A stretch of 39,615 nucleotides of DNA from Beijerinckiaceae bacterium (GTDB taxonomy: Bacteria; Pseudomonadota; Alphaproteobacteria; Rhizobiales; Beijerinckiaceae): positions 1 through 39,615 of the forward strand of contig CANGFE010000020.1 in assembly GCA_947453155.1 (NCBI GenBank). The letters run 5' to 3'. Of the stretch, positions 32,613-39,615 are shown in pieces. How positions within the stretch are numbered: position 1 is the first letter of the stretch; every line of letters begins with the position of its first letter. The translations under genes and the position numbers were made by a program. Under the pieces are notes generated by a model. That model did no database searches and had not been told where the DNA came from. It saw nothing but the letters and a program-made list of their open reading frames with translations.

Positions 32613-33406
32613 TGACTTCGCTCCACATCGCTTCGCGCGATTTCATCAACCGCTGGAAGCGAGCGCATCGTTTTCATGAGCGCAATACGCGTCGCATAGA
32701 GGCTGGCATTGCGCTTGTCTTGTGTCTGACCATTGTTTCCGTCGCTGTTTACGGCGATGAGACCCTTGCCCGCAGTGTTAAATCCGTCACGCCGGCTTTC
32801 TATGATTTCTTCGCGGTGATCACGCGGCTGGGTGAATCCGGTTGGATCTTTGCCACCTGCGCTACCTGCATGATTGGCGCGCTGGCGTTGCGTCATCGCG
32901 GATGGGGCCGGCGCGTCGATGCCATGCTCGGTCTTTTCGCAGGGCGGGCTTTCTTCGTGCTGTCTGTCAATGCGGTTGCTGGTCTGCTCTCGATTGGCCT
33001 TAAAATGTTCTTTGGCCGCGCGCGTCCGCGTTTGCTCGATATGGTCGGGCCCTTCCATTTTGATCTCTTCTCGTGGAAATCCTCAGTCTTGAGCTTTCCG
33101 TCCGGCCATACAGTGACAGCCTTTGCCACAGTGACAGCACTGGCTTTTATGGCGCCGCGTTTGGGTTCTTGGCTTTTTGTACTGGCAGTACTGATTGCCG
33201 CCTCGCGTGTCATCACTGGCGCGCATTACCCTTCCGATGTAATTGCCGGAGCCGCTTTGGGGGCGGCAACCGTTTTTGTCATGCGTCGCGCCTTTGCTGC
33301 GCGGCAGATTGTTTTTCGCTCGCGTGATAGCGGGATTGAGGCGCGCGGCGCGGGCCTCATCTCTACCGCTTTTGCGGGCGTGATTGGACTTGGAGTGAAA
33401 AAATGA
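32609..33406 (+). CDS. PAP2-family membrane phosphatase (possibly LpxE-like)
   Basis: A 265-residue membrane phosphatase with the three PAP2 motifs: K132...R139-P140 (KMFFGRARP), PSGH at 164-167, and SR at 199-200 with H206 and D210 (SRVITGAHYPSD). It has several membrane helices. PAP2 enzymes act on lipid phosphates; given the glycosyltransferases on both sides, removal of a lipid A phosphate (LpxE-like) or of undecaprenyl phosphate groups is likely. Overlaps both neighbours by ATGA. Confidence 0.88.
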   Translation: MMTSLHIASRDFINRWKRAHRFHERNTRRIEAGIALVLCLTIVSVAVYGDETLARSVKSVTPAFYDFFAVITRLGESGWIFATCATCMIGALALRHRGWGRRVDAMLGLFAGRAFFVLSVNAVAGLLSIGLKMFFGRARPRLLDMVGPFHFDLFSWKSSVLSFPSGHTVTAFATVTALAFMAPRLGSWLFVLAVLIAASRVITGAHYPSDVIAGAALGAATVFVMRRAFAARQIVFRSRDSGIEARGAGLISTAFAGVIGLGVKK

Positions 33407-34137
33407 CGACAGCTCCCGTTGTTTCGGTGGTTGTTCCGGTGCGCAATGAGGCCGGCAATGTCGAGCCGCTCATCACCGAGATTGAGCGCGCGCTTACACC
33501 AGAAGGCCCGTTCGAAATCATCTATGTAAACGATGGGTCGACCGACGGCACCAGCGTGGAACTGGCGCGCCTATCGGCGTCGCGTTCGCACTTGCGCGAA
33601 ATTCGCCATGCGGAGAGCTGCGGCCAATCTGCCGCTGTGCGCTCAGGCGTGCGAGCTGCGCATGGTTCCGTCATTATCACGCTGGATGGCGACGGGCAGA
33701 ATGATCCGGCCTTCATGCCGGCTTTTTTGGCCGCTCTGCGCAGTGCTGGTCCGTCCTGCGGATTGGTGCAAGGTCAGCGTGTGGGGCGCAAAGACACGGC
33801 TTTCAAACGTTGGCAATCACGTATTGCCAATCGCGTGCGCTCAAAAGTTTTGAATGACGGCACGCGCGATACAGGATGCGGCTTCAAATGTTTTCCGCGG
33901 GAAGCTTATCTCGCTTTGCCTTACTTCGATGCGCTGCATCGCTTCATGCCGGCGCTCGTGCGCCGGGAGGGTCTGGGCATTGCTTATGTCGATGTGATTG
34001 ATCGTCCGCGTCTGACTGGCGTGTCGAATTATGGTTTCTTTGATCGCCTTTGGGTCGGCATTGTCGATCTCATGGGCGTGCGCTGGCTGTTGAAGCGCCG
34101 CAAGCGCGTGCCGGTCGCTACAGAGGTGTCGCGATGA
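33403..34137 (+). CDS. GT2 glycosyltransferase, dolichyl-phosphate-mannose synthase-like
   Basis: A 244-residue GT-A enzyme with VVSVVVPVRNEAGNVEPLI at the start, IYVNDGSTDGT (40-50), and the metal/nucleotide site LDGDGQNDP (94-102). It lacks C-terminal membrane helices, so it is a short DPM1/RgtE-like synthase loading a sugar on polyprenyl phosphate at the cytoplasmic face, presumably the donor for the GT-C enzyme two genes upstream. ATGA overlaps at both ends. Confidence 0.9.
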   Translation: MTTAPVVSVVVPVRNEAGNVEPLITEIERALTPEGPFEIIYVNDGSTDGTSVELARLSASRSHLREIRHAESCGQSAAVRSGVRAAHGSVIITLDGDGQNDPAFMPAFLAALRSAGPSCGLVQGQRVGRKDTAFKRWQSRIANRVRSKVLNDGTRDTGCGFKCFPREAYLALPYFDALHRFMPALVRREGLGIAYVDVIDRPRLTGVSNYGFFDRLWVGIVDLMGVRWLLKRRKRVPVATEVSR

Positions 34138-34466
34138 TCTATTCTCTTTCGCAAGCGGTCGGCGAATATCTCTACGATGTCTTTGTGACGCGTTTTGATT
34201 TGTGGCTGGTGTTCGGGCTCCTTGCCCAATTGGTGTTCACGGCGCGTTTTCTGGTGCAATGGCTGGCGTCTGAAAAGGCGGGGCGCTCAGTGGTGCCCAT
34301 GGCTTTTTGGTTTTTGTCGATTGCTGGCGGCACGATGACGCTCGTCTATGGCATCCAGCGTCGTGAGCCCGTTATTATTATGGGGCAGGCCTTGTCGATC
34401 TTCATTTACATCCGCAATGTGATGCTGATCTTCAAAAATAAAGCCAATCAAAGCGAGAGCGCCTAA
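34134..34466 (+). CDS. LABN-domain small membrane protein
   Basis: A 110-residue protein of the lipid-A-disaccharide synthase N-terminal-like (LABN) family, with three membrane segments and the motif FTARFLVQWLASEKAGRSVV, then PMAFWFLSIAGGTMTLVYGI. Such small proteins resemble SMR-type transporters and are often linked to GT2/GT-C pairs, suggesting a polyprenyl-sugar flipping role (inference). Its ATG overlaps the GT2 stop; it ends the operon, converging on the small secreted-protein gene 9 bp away. Confidence 0.88.
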   Translation: MIYSLSQAVGEYLYDVFVTRFDLWLVFGLLAQLVFTARFLVQWLASEKAGRSVVPMAFWFLSIAGGTMTLVYGIQRREPVIIMGQALSIFIYIRNVMLIFKNKANQSESA

Positions 34467-34475
34467 GCGACGCTC

Positions 34476-34814
34476 TCATTTTTGCGTGCAGCTATCATTC
34501 ACTTCGCTGCCATTGCCGTAAAAATTTTTGACCAATTGTTTCGAGCCAAAGAAGACCAGAATATCTCCGTGTAATTCTTTGGATTGACCCCAAACCAAGC
34601 CATCGCCTGTTAGTTCGAATTGCGAACGGATGATTTTGTAGATTTGCGTCCCTTCGCTTGTCGTGCGCTTCAGCTCTTTGGCTTCCGTATCATAAGTCAC
34701 TTTGTAGGGCTGGTTGCGGCTGCTCTTGCAGTCGAGCGTGAGCATGTCTGCCTGTGCTGGCGCAGATATCAGGGCGAGGCCCAATCCGAGGGTCAAAAGA
34801 CTGACGCGCATCAT
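34476..34814 (-). CDS. Small secreted protein, unknown function
   Basis: A 112-residue protein I do not recognise. The start at 34814 is chosen because GGGGAGG lies 5 bases upstream. A signal peptide (MMRVSLLTLGLGLALISA, cleavage near AQA) leads to a mature domain of about 90 residues with two cysteines (DCKSS near the start and DSCTQK at the end), which could form a disulfide. It is 20 bp downstream of the MetE-like gene on the same strand, so it may be its co-transcript. Periplasmic location is likely; no function is claimed. Confidence 0.7.
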   Translation of the reverse strand: MMRVSLLTLGLGLALISAPAQADMLTLDCKSSRNQPYKVTYDTEAKELKRTTSEGTQIYKIIRSQFELTGDGLVWGQSKELHGDILVFFGSKQLVKNFYGNGSEVNDSCTQK

Positions 34815-34834
34815 GTAAGCCTCCCCAAATTTTC

Positions 34835-35956
34835 TTAGCCCCAAACTTCATTGGCAAGGGACACGACGAGTTCAAGCTTGGCGCGTTGATCTGCTTCTGT
34901 GAGGGGGTTGCCGGGCACAGAAGAGGCAAAGCCGCATTGGGCCGAGAGCGCCAATTGATCGAGCGGTACAATTTTGGCGGCATCATCGAGACGCTTGCGG
35001 ATATGCGCGCGGTCTTCGAGCTGCGGAACTTTTGAGGAGATGAGACCGAGCACCACCATTTTGTCTGATGGCAAATGACGCAGCGGATCGAATGTGCCCG
35101 CACGCGGGGAATCGAATTCCATCAGATAGGTCTGGATGCGCACTTTCTTGAACAGACGCTCAGCGACCAGATCATAGCCGCCTTCTGCCTGCCAATGGCC
35201 GGCCTGATTGCCGCGGCACAAATGCATGGCGACATGCATGTCTTTTGGTGCGCCATCGACAACGGCATTCATCGCGTCTGTATAGACTTCGACGAGCTCT
35301 CGCCAATCATCACCGCGCGCTTCGAGCGCCTTTTGGATTTTGGGGTCGCCCAATTTGGCGAGCGACGTTTCATCGAGCTGCAAATAGCGGCAGCCCGCAT
35401 CATAGAGCGCCTTCATTTCTGCATGATAGGCTTTGGCCAGATCATTCCAGAAATCGGCGAGATTGGGATAAATATCGCGCGAAATATTGTCGCGACCCGA
35501 GCGGTAGTGAATGTAGCAGGGGCCGGGCAGAGTGATCTTCGGCAAGGCCGTCTTCACATTGGCCTTGAGGAACGTGAAGTCCGGCGCATTTACGGAGGCC
35601 TGCCAGCGCAAGGGCGATGAGACGACCGGCACGCGCGCAGCACGCTTGCCGCCTTGACCGTCCGAATAAGCCCAGTCACCGCCACCCACATGTTCACTGC
35701 GCACGCCTGTGAGGCCTTGCGTGGTGAAATTTTCTGAATAGGTCGAGCGGCGGAACTCGCCATCGGTGGCGACTTTCAGGCCGACACTTTCCTGCATCGC
35801 AATGACTTTGCGGATTTCTTCATCCTCAATGGCGCGCAACTCGGGATGGCTGATGCGGCCTTCATGATGCGCATCACGCGCTGTCTTGATCGCGTCCGGG
35901 CGCAGGAAAGAGCCGACGATTTCAGCGCGGAAAGGCGGGTTGTGAGAGACGCTCAT
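34835..35956 (-). CDS. MetE C-terminal-like (COG0620) zinc methyltransferase
   Basis: A 373-residue protein resembling the C-terminal half of cobalamin-independent methionine synthase. The zinc ligands correspond to H245 and C247 (MHLCRGN), E280 (YLMEFD) and C341 (SAQCGF), so a thiol can be activated. It lacks the N-terminal MetE half, so it is probably not a normal methyl-folate:homocysteine enzyme; related proteins use other methyl donors or thiol acceptors. The first gene of a minus-strand pair, 23 bp after the Bug gene, and possibly co-transcribed with it. Confidence 0.85.
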   Translation of the reverse strand: MSVSHNPPFRAEIVGSFLRPDAIKTARDAHHEGRISHPELRAIEDEEIRKVIAMQESVGLKVATDGEFRRSTYSENFTTQGLTGVRSEHVGGGDWAYSDGQGGKRAARVPVVSSPLRWQASVNAPDFTFLKANVKTALPKITLPGPCYIHYRSGRDNISRDIYPNLADFWNDLAKAYHAEMKALYDAGCRYLQLDETSLAKLGDPKIQKALEARGDDWRELVEVYTDAMNAVVDGAPKDMHVAMHLCRGNQAGHWQAEGGYDLVAERLFKKVRIQTYLMEFDSPRAGTFDPLRHLPSDKMVVLGLISSKVPQLEDRAHIRKRLDDAAKIVPLDQLALSAQCGFASSVPGNPLTEADQRAKLELVVSLANEVWG

Positions 35957-35979
35957 GGGGTGTCCTTTTCTTATTTTTC

Positions 35980-37026
35980 TTATTTGGAACCAATGGCCGC
36001 ACGCGCCGCTTCAATGGCGCTTTGCGGCAAATCGTAAATGCGATTGACGACTTGCGCCATTTCCGCACCCGTAATCGGGGAAATGTCGAGCTTCAAGCGT
36101 TCGGCTTCTGACTTCAGATCAGCATCGGCCATGCTCTTCATGAAGGCCGCACGCAAAGCTTCCACGCGCTCCGTAGGCACTTCTGCGGCGGCAATGAAGG
36201 GGCGACCAAATGTGAGCGGCTCATAATGCACCTGCATCACTTGCTGCTGCTCTTTCGTTTTGGCGTAAGAATAAGCCAGCGGCACGCCTTCTTTGTCGAG
36301 CTGGGGTTCCGAGCGCATGCCTTCCTGCGCCACGATGCGGATGAATTTGTCTTTGACCCATTGTGACTTCTGGACCGAGATGGTGGACCAGCCAACGCCG
36401 CAGGTGCCTTGCACTTCGCCTTTTTCAATGGCGAGCAGAATTTCAGTCGAGCCCGGATAGCCGGAGACGATTTTGAAATTGGCGTTGAAGACGCTGTTCA
36501 AGAGCAGCGGGAAGTCACGTGTCGAACCGCCGGCCGCGCTGGCGCCAATCAGCACATTGCCTTTGAGAAAATCGTCGAAAGTTTTTTGCGGCGCATCGGC
36601 GCGAATGATGCAGACATAGAGTTCATTATTCGCGCTGCCGATCATGGAGAGTTTGCGGGCGTCATATTTGACCTTGCCCTTGTCGCCGATCAGCGGCTCC
36701 ATCAAGGCGCCGGGGAAAATGGCGCCCATGACTGAGCCGTCTTTGGGGGCGGCAATGGCAATATGCTGGGTGGCGACAATCGATCCAGCACCGGCCATAT
36801 TGCTGACCACGACGGTCGGATTGCCGGGGATATATTTGCCGATCGCGCGCGCGACGAGGCGTCCATAGAGATCATAGCCACCGCCTGCTGACGAGCCGAC
36901 GATCATCTGGACGTTTTTGCCCCGATAGAAATTGGCGACCTCTTCTTGCGCCTGCGCGCCACCCGCCACGGACATCAAGCCCATGAACAAAGTCGCCAAG
37001 GCGAGGCCTGTGCCTCGATTGGTCAT
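35980..37026 (-). CDS. Bug-type tripartite tricarboxylate transporter solute-binding protein
   Basis: A 348-residue periplasmic binding protein with a signal peptide (TGLALATLFMGLMSVAGG, cut near AQA) and the TctC/Bug pattern GGGYDLYGRLVARAIGKYIP followed by NPTVVVSNM. These proteins catch carboxylated small molecules for TctAB-type carriers. No tctA or tctB gene is in the window. A close paralogue begins at 39361. Followed at 23 bp by the MetE-like gene; divergent from the oxidoreductase across 151 bp, which holds a possible TTGACA box at 37116-37121. Confidence 0.9.
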   Translation of the reverse strand: MTNRGTGLALATLFMGLMSVAGGAQAQEEVANFYRGKNVQMIVGSSAGGGYDLYGRLVARAIGKYIPGNPTVVVSNMAGAGSIVATQHIAIAAPKDGSVMGAIFPGALMEPLIGDKGKVKYDARKLSMIGSANNELYVCIIRADAPQKTFDDFLKGNVLIGASAAGGSTRDFPLLLNSVFNANFKIVSGYPGSTEILLAIEKGEVQGTCGVGWSTISVQKSQWVKDKFIRIVAQEGMRSEPQLDKEGVPLAYSYAKTKEQQQVMQVHYEPLTFGRPFIAAAEVPTERVEALRAAFMKSMADADLKSEAERLKLDISPITGAEMAQVVNRIYDLPQSAIEAARAAIGSK

Positions 37027-37177
37027 GAAGTCCTCCCAAGAATCTCTTTGGCCCCCTGTGGGGTCTTAAAGGCAACATGCCACACGGGTAGGGCAGGTCA
37101 ACCTTGGAGCCCGCCTTGACAGGCCCCCGCGCCACCTGTTCCATGGCAAAAAACAAGAGAGAAAAGGGCGGGGTGAT

Positions 37178-38173
37178 ATGCAGGTAGGCGTCTTCGATCA
37201 TCTCGATAATGCTTTCCTGCCCATGGCGCAGTTTCTCGAGGAGCGTTTGACGCTGATCGAGGCTTATGACCGGGCAGGGTTTTACGCCTATCATCTGGCA
37301 GAACATCACGGCACCGAATTGGGCATGGCGCCATCGCCCAATGTATTTCTGGCAGCTGTCGCCCAACGCACCAAGAAGCTCCGCTACGGCCCCATGGTCT
37401 ATGCGCTGCCGCTCTATCATCCGCTGCGTCTGGCGCAAGAAATCTGCATGCTCGACCAGCTCGGCAACGGGCGCTTGATTGTTGGTTTTGGCCGCGGCTC
37501 ATCGCCGGCTGAATTGCGTTTTTACGGCATTGAACCCACCGAGGCTGAGGCGATTTTCCGTGAGCGTCTGCCGCTTGTTTTTGAGGCTTTGCAAACGGGC
37601 GTCTACCGCGAGCCCGGACGCGCCGCGCCTTTGGACGAAATTGAGCTGAAAGTCAGCGTGTTGCAAAAGCCGATGCCGCCTGTCTGGTATGGCGTCCATT
37701 CGCCTGAGAGCGCGACGCGCGCGGCTAATAATCGCTGGCAGACGGTTTCACTTGATGCAGCCGATGAAGCGCGTGAGTGCAGCCAGGCCTATCGCGCGGC
37801 TTTGCCCAAGGGTGAGGGCGAAGATCTGCTCCTCGGTCTCGGGCGTTTCATTGTCGTCGCGGAGACAGATGCCAAGGGAGAAGAGATTGCGCGCCGCGCC
37901 TATCCCTATTGGCACAAGGCCTTCACGCATCTGGCGCGCAAACTCGGATCAACCGCACGCCATCCGCGGCCTGATACATGGGATGCTTTGCACGGGCAGG
38001 GCAAGGGTGTTGCGGGATCACCTGCAACCGTCGCTACCTTCTTGCGCGACCAGCTCGATGTGTCGCAATGCAATTATCTCGTCGGGCAATTTGCTTTTGG
38101 TGATCAATCGCTCAGCGAATTGACGACATCGCTTGAATTGTTCCGCACAGAAGTCTGGCCGAAGCTCATGTAA
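37178..38173 (+). CDS. LLM-class flavin-dependent oxidoreductase
   Basis: A 331-residue protein of the bacterial luciferase-like family. Visible blocks are IEAYDRAGFYAYHLAEHHGT near the N-terminus, then VYALPLYHPLRLAQEICMLD and QLGNGRLIVGFGRGSSPAEL, the usual flavin-binding barrel. Such enzymes are flavin monooxygenases or F420/FMN reductases; the substrate is unknown. GGGCGGGG lies about 5 bases before the ATG. It ends in a bidirectional terminator and sits between two Bug proteins and a decarboxylase-like gene, which suggests catabolism of a carboxylated compound. Confidence 0.9.
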   Translation: MQVGVFDHLDNAFLPMAQFLEERLTLIEAYDRAGFYAYHLAEHHGTELGMAPSPNVFLAAVAQRTKKLRYGPMVYALPLYHPLRLAQEICMLDQLGNGRLIVGFGRGSSPAELRFYGIEPTEAEAIFRERLPLVFEALQTGVYREPGRAAPLDEIELKVSVLQKPMPPVWYGVHSPESATRAANNRWQTVSLDAADEARECSQAYRAALPKGEGEDLLLGLGRFIVVAETDAKGEEIARRAYPYWHKAFTHLARKLGSTARHPRPDTWDALHGQGKGVAGSPATVATFLRDQLDVSQCNYLVGQFAFGDQSLSELTTSLELFRTEVWPKLM

Positions 38174-38174
38174 A

Positions 38175-38198
38175 AAGAGCGCCCGGAAGGGCGCTCTT
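38175..38198. terminator. Bidirectional terminator between convergent genes
   Basis: A perfect 10-bp stem AAGAGCGCCC / GGGCGCTCTT with tetraloop GGAA, T-rich on the plus side (cttgtttctt) and with a run of A on the left serving as U-run for the minus strand. It serves both the oxidoreductase gene and the decarboxylase-like gene. Confidence 0.88.
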
Positions 38199-38206
38199 CT
38201 TGTTTC

Positions 38207-39193
38207 TTAGACGCGGAACGTACCGCGCTTGCGGCCTTGTTCGACATTCAAGAAGAGCTGATCAAGGCTCATCTTGTTTTTCATCAAGCCCTGTTCATAG
38301 GAATAGCCCACAAGCGTCTCCAGATTGTGGATGTTCTTGTCGGTCATGCCATATTCCCAGGGGTCTTTGCCGAGCAATTCTTCCTGCTCTTCCCAAGCCT
38401 CGCGATACCAGACGACGGGGGCAATGCGCGGGTTTTCCATACGCTTCATGCCGATCCGCTTGGCCTCATTGAAGGCTTTGTAGAGTTCCACCGGGACCCA
38501 CGGATATTTTTCGACAATGGAATCGCGAATGCCCATCACATGCATGATCGGAAAAATCTGCGTCTTTTTATAATAGGCGATTTCATCATTCTTATAATCG
38601 GGGAAGAGGCGCGCCACATTCGGATTGCCTTCGAGGAAGGGATCAATCAGATCGGGATGCAGCACAGCATCGAGCTCGCCTGAGACCAGCATTTTCTCGA
38701 CATATTTGTCATCGGGCAGGCGGGTCAGTTTCAGATCATCCGGCGGCACGAATTCGACATCTTCGTCGATTTCCGAAAACCATTCGCAGCTCTTATGCGG
38801 CACGCCATATTCATGTTCCAAAATGCCGCGCAGCCAGAGGATCGCCGAGACCTGATAGGATTTCACGCCGATCTTTTTGCCGATGAGATCTTTGGGCGAT
38901 TTAATGCCCTTCTTCGTATTGATGAAGATGAAACCGTGGCGGAAGCGACGGTGTAGGAAGACCGGCAGAGAATTGATCGGAAAACCCTGATCGCGCGCGA
39001 TCAGATAAGAGGAGGAGGAGAGTTCCGCCACATCGAATTCGCCATTGCGCAGAAAACGCCAATGGCGTGTGGATGAATCCTGCTTGGTCACCATGGTGAG
39101 CTGAATGCCATCGGGCTTGACCGCGCCCTCTTTGATCGCGCGCACGATTTCATAATCGCCGCAGGCCAGTGTGAGATGGATATCGCTCGCCAT
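38207..39193 (-). CDS. 4,5-dihydroxyphthalate decarboxylase-like / NMT1-like protein
   Basis: A 328-residue protein from the ATG of MASDIHLTLACGDYEIVRAI (39193); a longer frame to 39292 is not needed. It has the two-lobe binding-protein fold pattern of the Pht5 family (GIKSPKDLIGKKIGVKSYQV, then a FPIMHVMGIRDSIVEKYPWV block). There is no signal peptide, so a cytoplasmic enzyme is more likely than a periplasmic binding protein. Pht5 removes a carboxyl group from 4,5-dihydroxyphthalate; the exact substrate here is unknown. Neighbouring Bug and LLM genes fit aromatic-acid use. Confidence 0.78.
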   Translation of the reverse strand: MASDIHLTLACGDYEIVRAIKEGAVKPDGIQLTMVTKQDSSTRHWRFLRNGEFDVAELSSSSYLIARDQGFPINSLPVFLHRRFRHGFIFINTKKGIKSPKDLIGKKIGVKSYQVSAILWLRGILEHEYGVPHKSCEWFSEIDEDVEFVPPDDLKLTRLPDDKYVEKMLVSGELDAVLHPDLIDPFLEGNPNVARLFPDYKNDEIAYYKKTQIFPIMHVMGIRDSIVEKYPWVPVELYKAFNEAKRIGMKRMENPRIAPVVWYREAWEEQEELLGKDPWEYGMTDKNIHNLETLVGYSYEQGLMKNKMSLDQLFLNVEQGRKRGTFRV

Positions 39194-39360
39194 TTTGGGC
39201 CGTCTCCTCGTTCTTGCTGCCCGGTTCTTGATCGCATCTCTGGCCGGGCTGGATAGGGGGCGAATGTATCCTTTCCACCTGAGCCCTTGCAAGCGCCGCT
39301 CCCATGCCTAAACTCATAATCAGACCCAAAAAAGGGCATATTGAGCGAGGGAGAAACAGC

Positions 39361-39615
39361 ATGTTGCGACATGCCGGGTTGGCTTTGGCCGCCCTGATCG
39401 GATTTTCAGCACAAGCAGGGGCGCAAGATTCGCTCGCTTCTTTCTACAAGGGTCGCAATGTGTCGATCATCATCGGCTCGTCGCCAGGTGGCGGCTATGA
39501 TCTTTATGGCCGTTTGATCTCGCGATTCATCAATCGCCACATTCCCGGCAATCCGACGATCGTCGCCTCGAACATGCCGGGTGCGGCCTCCAATATTGCC
39601 GCCTCGCATGTCTAT
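39361..39615 (+). CDS. Bug-type solute-binding protein, N-terminal part (cut by window end)
   Basis: An open frame of 85 residues running off the window. A signal peptide (MLRHAGLALAALIGFSAQAG, cut near AQA) is followed by FYKGRNVSIIIGSSPGGGYD and LYGRLISRFINRHIPGNPT, a close paralogue of the Bug protein at 35980-37026. The ribosome site GAGGGAGA lies 7 bases before the ATG. A possible promoter TTGCAA (39287-39292), 16 bp, TAAACT (39309-39314) precedes it. Confidence 0.85.
   Translation, partial: MLRHAGLALAALIGFSAQAGAQDSLASFYKGRNVSIIIGSSPGGGYDLYGRLISRFINRHIPGNPTIVASNMPGAASNIAASHVY

Overview
The window looks like chromosome from an alphaproteobacterium, most likely of the order Hyphomicrobiales (Rhizobiales). 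The reasons are: a suf operon in the order sufS2-B-C-D-S1-X-A behind an Irr-type iron control element; a DUF1127 gene flanked by stem-loops with CCUCC loops; surE-pcm-nlpD synteny; yajC-secD-secF followed by two homologues of mitochondrial complex I assembly factors; and Bug-type tripartite tricarboxylate transporter proteins. The family or genus cannot be fixed from this sequence alone. No rRNA, tRNA, CRISPR array, insertion sequence or phage gene was seen.

Layout. 1-2.8 kb: the serS end, surE, pcm and a catalytically degenerate NlpD-type lipoprotein, closed by a strong terminator. 2.9-8.2 kb: a DUF815 ATPase (minus), then yajC, secD, secF, an Mth938/NDUFAF3-like protein and an NDUFAF6-like pseudo-synthase (plus). 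8.5-10.5 kb: trmFO, then a 53-residue DUF1127 protein embedded between C-rich-loop hairpins (minus). 10.5-14.3 kb: a cyanate operon cynA-B-D-S (minus) behind a textbook sigma-54 promoter. 14.4-22.9 kb: housekeeping genes (active M23 peptidase, Bcp peroxiredoxin, a giant AsmA/DUF3971 protein, tyrS, anmK, an alpha/beta hydrolase). 22.9-30.0 kb: the complete suf operon for Fe-S cluster assembly with a promoter overlapped by an Irr box. 30.0-34.5 kb: an alpha/beta hydrolase, then a tightly overlapping envelope-glycolipid cassette (GT-C glycosyltransferase, PAP2 phosphatase, DPM-like GT2, LABN membrane protein). 34.5-39.6 kb: an accessory-looking metabolic block: small secreted protein, MetE-like methyltransferase, two Bug solute-binding proteins (one cut by the window end), a luciferase-like oxidoreductase and a dihydroxyphthalate-decarboxylase-like protein.

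Five copies of an 80-100 bp imperfect palindrome (ends CGTCRTTGCGAG and CTCGCAATGACG) lie between genes in the first 13 kb. One sits inside the cyn operon between the binding-protein and permease genes. The observations most worth following are the DUF1127 locus with three anti-Shine-Dalgarno hairpin loops, the pairing of NDUFAF3-like and NDUFAF6-like genes behind secDF, the sigma-54 control of cyanate use, a terminator-like hairpin in the yajC leader, and the possible lipid A remodelling cassette.

All calls come from reading the sequence; no database search or folding program was run.
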